64,000 bases of DNA from Zygnema cylindricum. Lineage: Eukaryota; Streptophyta; Zygnematophyceae; Zygnematales; Zygnemataceae. The stretch covers positions 7,501 through 71,500 of the forward strand of contig JBBHKE010001938.1 of assembly GCA_037447655.1 (NCBI GenBank). Reading direction: 5' to 3'. This document shows, in pieces, positions 58,833-64,000 of this stretch. Below the pieces are notes generated by a model that saw only the letters and a program-made list of their open reading frames with translations, was not told the DNA's origin and did no database searches. Made by a program: the position numbers and the translations under genes. The stretch's first letter is position 1. Each line of letters opens with the position of its first letter.

Positions 58833-59685
58833 TTGCAATCGTGCAATTACTCCCCCAATCCACAAATCCATTCGAACCTCTATTTGTACCACCACATTGC
58901 TTCAGGTAATAATCTACGCACCAAACGTCGCGTGCGCACAAAATGTGGCGTATGCAGGAAACTAACATTTCAAATACAACATAGTTCGTCGCCCCCATCA
59001 CTCACTTTCTGCTTACCCTGTGCTATCTCCCTCTTCCTAACTATCATTTTCCGTGCTTCACTTTCCCCACCCCCCTCGACCGCCGCCACCTCCCCCACTC
59101 CTTCCTCCTCTACGGTCTCACAAAATCTTATGAACTTTTTTTTAATTATTCTCCTTTTTCTACCTAATCTTCCCCGTGCCTCACTACCCCCACCCTCCTC
59201 GACCGTAGCCTCTTTTCCCTTTCTTCCCACTCCCAATGTCGTTTTCTCCTCCCTCTCCTCACTCAACAAATTATCTTCCCTACCACCATCACTTTTTTCC
59301 TCCTCGTCGCCCTCATCAAAAAATACTAATTTTCGTTTTATTCTTCTTCATTTTTTCTCCACTTTTTCTCGTGCATCACTTCCTTCACCCTCCTCTACCA
59401 TCGATCTACCATCCCTCACCATATGGTCCCTTTATCCTTCTCTATTTTTCTATGGCAATAGTTTTCCCTTCACCTTTCGTTGCATCTCATCTCTGGTTGG
59501 TTTTATGGGTAGCCCGAGATGATTCTCTATAGTGAGTTCCTCCAAAGCCTGGTGGCGGACACCTCACTTCTCCCAAAACAATTCCGCATAAGTTCTTTTC
59601 GAAAAGTAATCCCTCCATCAAAAATCCCCAATAAGTGAAGCATGTTCCATCAAACATAGGCATCCTAGATGATGGGCCCGTAACT
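58833..59685 (-). pseudogene. Copia-3 gag fragment with low-complexity expansion
   Basis: The first ~170 bases after the primer site (59685 downward) match 63360-63200. Instead of the rest of gag, the frame then enters a Glu/Lys/Gly-rich region. It has three imperfect repeats around 'EEGGGSEAR' and 'RKREI/RKRRI'. A stop lies in the LTR-adjacent start region. Confidence 0.5.
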
Positions 59686-60873
59686 TGAAACTATATGGGC
59701 TCCATTATCCCACAGAATTCGCACATCCAAAAGAAACTAATCTAGGTAGTGTCGATTCAACTTGATATAAACCCAAATGATTAACCCCTTTACAATCAAA
59801 ACCCCAATAGAGCTTCAACCTTGTGAAATAATACTTTCCGTGTGCTCAGTTCCACCACAGAATGTAGAGTTAGAATATGAGTTTTGGACACATTCACCCA
59901 CTTTGAATTTCCCTTAGAAATACAGCCACCCTATCAGACAAAATCTATGACCGACTACACCCGTGTGTAGCGTAGACTCTCGTGAGTTGGCAGCAAAAAG
60001 AATCTTTGAATTTGCTCCCCTGAGCAGTAAGTTATTGAGTGTCAAAAATGACCTTTTGTACAAGAGCTCTCTCGGAGAGAGGCGGCTACCTACTAAATTC
60101 TCTAAGTCTTATCTCTCTCTAAAACTCTATCTAATTACTTACGACACCAATCATATTACTGTGTCGTATTAAAAGGTACAGGTGTCGGTGTACTTCTGTA
60201 CGACCATCGTACAACATGGACGAAATGTCGACACATGTCATATCCGGATTTGTTCCCCTAATCTCCGGAGTTGTCCCAATCCAATGTTGACTTTCCACAT
60301 GTTACATGATGTGGCGATGATCATAAAACGCCAAAAGTACATATTTTGCGATTTGGGCGCCTATCGTGGTCGTCCGATCAAATCTGACTATATTTCTTGC
60401 TGTTGAAAATAGACGCGCGGTAAATGTTTTGCGGTCGCAACAAATGCGCGGTATCCGTTTTATAGAGTACATAAAACCGTACTCCGTACTATCTAAGACT
60501 GTATCTATGCACTACGTATCTATTTCCCGTTAAACAAACTAGGCTACGTGTAACTATTTAAATGCGTGTCAAACTCCATCTATCATAGCATTGATCCTAA
60601 ACTTATAGGATAAAGCTGACGGCTACTATGACGAACGACATGTACCAGGCTCAATTCCTAACTCCATCAAACTTTTTTGTAACTCTATCAAGATTGGCCT
60701 TCCTGTCCTCTTTGGACAGCTTATTCAGCCATGGCTCTCACTCCTCCCACGGTCTTTAGTAAATGCAACAAGTGTGGGGACTTGAGAGAAGTGTTTGAGG
60801 CAAGTTGTCTGTGTCTCCTTTTTGCCTTTTATTTTATAATCTCTAGAATTAGAAAACACTTTGAATTTCAACA
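59686..60873 (-). repeat. Copia-3 LTR shared by two tandem copies
   Basis: 1188 bp. The right end (60873) is preceded by a purine tract, as for a 3' LTR. The left end (59686) is followed by a GTTACGGGCCCATC primer-site remnant, as for a 5' LTR. It therefore serves both neighbours. Confidence 0.7.
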
Positions 60874-60917
60874 CTCTCATTATTTTATAGTCTAATTTTC
60901 TTTCAACTCCCATCAAA

Positions 60918-60925
<8 letters not shown>

Positions 60926-60993
<68 letters not shown>
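60926..60993. repeat. AT dinucleotide microsatellite
   Basis: About 33 AT units next to the 3' end of the Copia-3 internal region. Confidence 0.95.
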
Positions 60994-60997
<4 letters not shown>

Positions 60998-61337
60998 CTT
61001 TTCTTTTCTTTTTCCTTTTTCTTTCATGAAGCTTTAAGCGAATAACTTCATATTTAACAAAGTGTATTTGATGATCCGAAATAATTTCATCTTGTTGATC
61101 ATACATTTTATTTTGCATGCCACCTTTCATAAATTCGAACAGAGATTTTATCCACCTCCTCCATTTTTCATCCAAGCAAAATCCACTATCCCATTTGCAT
61201 TTCCAACAGTCAGCCCCATCCCTAATCTGCAACATATACCCGGATGATAACCCTTTTACAAACACATCTTCATAAGCGATATTACACCAAAAAGTGATGT
61301 CAAATCTGCCACCCCCCCAAATTTTCCCAGAATCCAC
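60993..61337 (-). pseudogene. Copia-3 RNase H-like remnant
   Basis: An open frame of 114 residues aligns with the Copia-2 RNase H: 'GLSSGYMLQIRDGADCWK' against the TSGYVLYVGDGACCWS box, then a DxQ/HFxxKxxxIRL box. The catalytic Asp of SDAS is Asn ('WCNIAYED'), and the acidic residues of EAEYM and CDN are lost. Catalytically dead yet still open. Confidence 0.55.
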
Positions 61338-61450
61338 TAGTCCTCGCTAAGTTCGTCATAAGATCTACATCTTTCGTACTCATATATTTATCCATGATAA
61401 TTACCACATTTTTTGAACTTTTCTCACTCTCTCCCGTGGAATTCTTTTCT

Positions 61451-62514
61451 CTATCACTTTCTATTTTTATTCCAAAAATATATATTTATCCTCCTCTAAA
61501 CCTTTCATTAAATATTCCTCTTCTCCCTTATCCTTGGAATTCGTTGACGTTTCCTTTTCCAACCAATTTTTTGTTTCCAAAATATCTATGAAACTATCCT
61601 CAATATTTTGAACTCCCTCAAGTTTCTCCTCTCTCTTTAATTCCCTTGTAGCTCCAAAAGTACACTGTTGCTTTTGTGGAATTTTTGTGTGCTTTTCTCT
61701 CTTCCCCATATTACCGATGCGGAGAAGCTCCAAAATATCTTCATCCTTTTTCTCCTCTTCCCCTTCTTCCTCCTCATCCACATTCGAACTTCTAAGTTCT
61801 TCTAAACAAGAGCATTCCTCCATATAGTGACCCGGTTCCCTACAAAAGAAACAAACCCCTCCTTTCAAAGCTCCCTTTTCTTTTCCTCTCCATCTCTTTC
61901 CACCAAAGTTCCGATAGGGTTTACCTTGTTCTTTCTTCCTCTCATCACGCTTCGGCCCGTCGCCATCATTTCTCTCATCACGCTATCACTTTCTATTTTT
62001 ATTCCAAAAATATATATTTATCCTCCTCTAAACCTTTCATTAAATATTCCTCTTCTCCCTTATCCTTGGAATTCGTTGACGTTTCCTTTTCCAACCAATT
62101 TTTTGTTTCCAAAATATCTATGAAACTATCCTCAATATTTTGAACTCCCTCAAGTTTCTCCTCTCTCTTTAATTCCCTTGTAGCTCCAAAAGTACACTGT
62201 TGCTTTTGTGGAATTTTTGTGTGCTTTTCTCTCTTCCCCATATTACCGATGCGGAGAAGCTCCAAAATATCTTCATCCTTTTTCTCCTCTTCCCCTTCTT
62301 CCTCCTCATCCACATTCGAACTTCTAAGTTCTTCTAAACAAGAGCATTCCTCCATATAGTGACCCGGTTCCCTACAAAAGAAACAAACCCCTCCTTTCAA
62401 AGCTCCCTTTTCTTTTCCTCTCCATCTCTTTCCACCAAAGTTCCGATAGGGTTTACCTTGTTCTTTCTTCCTCTCATCACGCTTCGGCCCGTCGCCATCA
62501 TTCCTCTCATCACG
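61451..62514. repeat. 532-bp tandem duplication within gag
   Basis: 61451-61982 and 61983-62514 are nearly identical (I see one base change near their ends). It repeats the CCHC-knuckle part of gag, so the duplication is recent. Confidence 0.95.
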
Positions 62515-63250
62515 CTTCCGACACTCACCACCAATTGTTAGTGCATTCACCTTGTCACTTCCCGTATGAAGCTCCATAGTGCTTTCCCTCACAAGAATCA
62601 TGCTCCATAGTGCTTTCCCTCACAAGAATCATCCCCATATTAATGCTTCAAGTTCATGAGGAGCCATCCATTTCTTGCATACAATTAATTATGTATTCGT
62701 ACTCATCTGGGATTTTCATGAGTATTGTATCAATCTTTCTCTCCTCGGATTCTACATATCCCAAACTAGCAAGCTCAACATATAAGGCAGCAATATTATT
62801 GCAAAACTCTATCGTGCTACCGCCATTATAAACATAGGCCTCTATTTCGTGTTTTACTAACAACTGCCTCTGTGTAGTCTCATTCATATAAATCTAACTT
62901 AGGGTTTCCCAAATTTATGAAAACTTGGTAAGATTTAAAAGAGTGATAGCTATGGATTTAGACACATTTCTAAGTATGAGATGTTTTGTTATGGTGTTTT
63001 TATACTCCCAAATTTTACTGTCACTTTCTTCAGTTTTTCTTATAACCCCTATAACAGGAGCTGTACAGGAGAGCCTAGCTCCCCACACCATAGGTGTCCC
63101 TTTATCCTTCTCCCCTTTTCCCCCTTCTATGGCAATAGTTTTCCCTTCACCTTCCGTTGCATTTGATCTCTGGTTGGTTTTCTGGGTAGCCCCATATGAT
63201 TCTCCATAGTAAGTTCCTGCAAAGCTCGATGGCGGACACCTCACTTCTCC
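61467..63250 (-). pseudogene. Copia-3 gag pseudogene
   Basis: Pieces: 63244-62915 (N-terminal part), 62887-62654 ('EAYVYNGGSTIEFCNNIAAL', gag UBN2-type), 62601-61999 with a CCHC knuckle (CFFCREPGHYMEEC), and 61868-61467, the duplicated copy. Order and motifs match Copia-2 gag. Small shifts separate the pieces. Confidence 0.7.
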
Positions 63251-63362
63251 TGATACAATTATCTATAAGTGCTTTTCGAAAAACAATCCCTCCATGATAA
63301 ATCCCCAATAAGTGAAGCATGTTTAATCAAACATAGGCACCCTATATGTTGGGCCCATAACC

Positions 63363-64000
63363 TGAAACTCTAAGGGCTCTATTGTCCCACAGAATTTGCA
63401 CATCTAAAAGAAGCTAATCTAGGTAATGTCGACTTCAACCTCAGGCAAAAGCTATGACTGACTACATCCTTGTGTAACATAGACTCCCTTGAGGTGGCAG
63501 CAAAAAGAATCTTTGAATTTTCTCTCTTGAGCAGTAAGTTATCGAGGGTCAAAGTTGACCTTTTGTACAAGAGCTCTCTCGGAGAGAGGCGGCTACCTAC
63601 TAAATTTTCTAAGTCTTATCTCTCTCTAAAACTCTATCTACTTATTTACGGCACCAATCACATTATTGTGTCGTATAAAAAGGTACAGGTGTCGGTGTAC
63701 TTCCCTACGACCATCGTACAACATGGCCGAAATATCGACATATGTCATATCTGGATTTGTTCCCGTAATCTTCAGAGTTGCCGCAATCCTATGTTGACGT
63801 GCCACATGTTACATGATGTGGCGATGATCGTAAAACGCCAAAAGTACATATTCCGCGATCGCGGTGCCTTTTGTGGCCTTCCGATCAAATCTGGCTATAT
63901 TTCTAGCCGTTGGAAATAGATGCGCGGTATTTGTTTCGCGGTCGAAACAAATGTGCGGTATCCGTTTCATAGAGTACATAAAACGGTACTCTGTATTATT
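63363..64000 (-). repeat. Copia-3 LTR, cut by the window end
   Basis: Begins TGAAACTCTAAGG next to the primer site and parallels 59686-60320 with moderate divergence. Continues beyond 64000. Confidence 0.75.

Larger units (their letters stand above)
60874..63362 (-). mobile_element. Copia-3 internal region, gag plus degenerate RNase H
   Basis: Between LTR 63363 onward and LTR 59686-60873. The primer site GGTTATGGGCCCAAC (63348-63362) is the half-tRNA type seen in Copia-2. Contains gag (broken) and the end of pol; protease, integrase and RT are absent. Non-autonomous. Confidence 0.75.

Noticed and set aside
1-64000. CRISPR arrays, operons, bacterial genes
   Set aside because: Introns, LTR retrotransposons and MITEs show nuclear eukaryotic DNA; none of the repeats has CRISPR spacer structure.

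Overview
The window is nuclear DNA from a eukaryote. GT-AG introns with strong GTAAGT-type donors, plant-style Ty1/copia and Ty3/gypsy (chromovirus) elements, a pogo-like transposase and many short inverted-repeat elements suggest the plant lineage. A streptophyte such as a charophyte alga, bryophyte or lycophyte fits best, but the species cannot be named from sequence alone. A 10-N assembly gap lies at 48997-49006.

Left end (1-9.4 kb): one host gene on the minus strand can be followed through 15 exons. Every exon junction has a usable splice site and matching reading phase. It encodes a secreted protein of about 774 residues: signal peptide, ricin-type beta-trefoil lectin, papain-family (C1A) protease with Cys-His-Asn intact, two EGF modules, and four LysM modules. 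No I29 propeptide is visible; the lectin sits where it would be expected. Tandem arrays abut several of its splice sites, and a purine-rich sense-strand tract of about 2 kb fills intron 1.

Middle (9.4-42.9 kb): transposons. Copia-1 (12192-18034) has near-identical 550-bp LTRs and one in-frame TGA between integrase and reverse transcriptase. From 25.7 to 42.9 kb is a nested pile. It holds decayed copia pieces, a reversed gypsy fragment, and a decayed chromovirus with an unusual third ORF. An intact young copia (Copia-2, 33400-39835, minus) is inserted in the chromovirus. Next to it is a miniature LTR element (TRIM, 41902-42854) whose LTRs carry a tRNA-like cloverleaf; a 437-bp hAT-type MITE is inserted in one of those LTRs.

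Right part (42.9-64 kb): mostly AT-rich sequence without a recognisable gene. It holds MITEs, pyrimidine-rich tracts, a decayed pogo-like transposase gene (54.5-56.4 kb) and a neighbouring ORF remnant (56.8-57.8 kb). That remnant resembles the third ORF of the chromovirus at 40-41.5 kb. The last 5 kb is a tandem arrangement of degenerate gag-only copia elements (Copia-3) sharing one LTR.

Strongest candidates for something new: the lectin-protease-EGF-LysM protein; the TRIM with a tRNA-like Pol III module in its LTR; the ORF module shared by a retrotransposon and a DNA-transposon locus; and a copia family whose primer-binding site matches the initiator-tRNA anticodon arm and overlaps the start of gag-pol. 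All similarity statements come from reading motifs by eye; no database or folding search was run.
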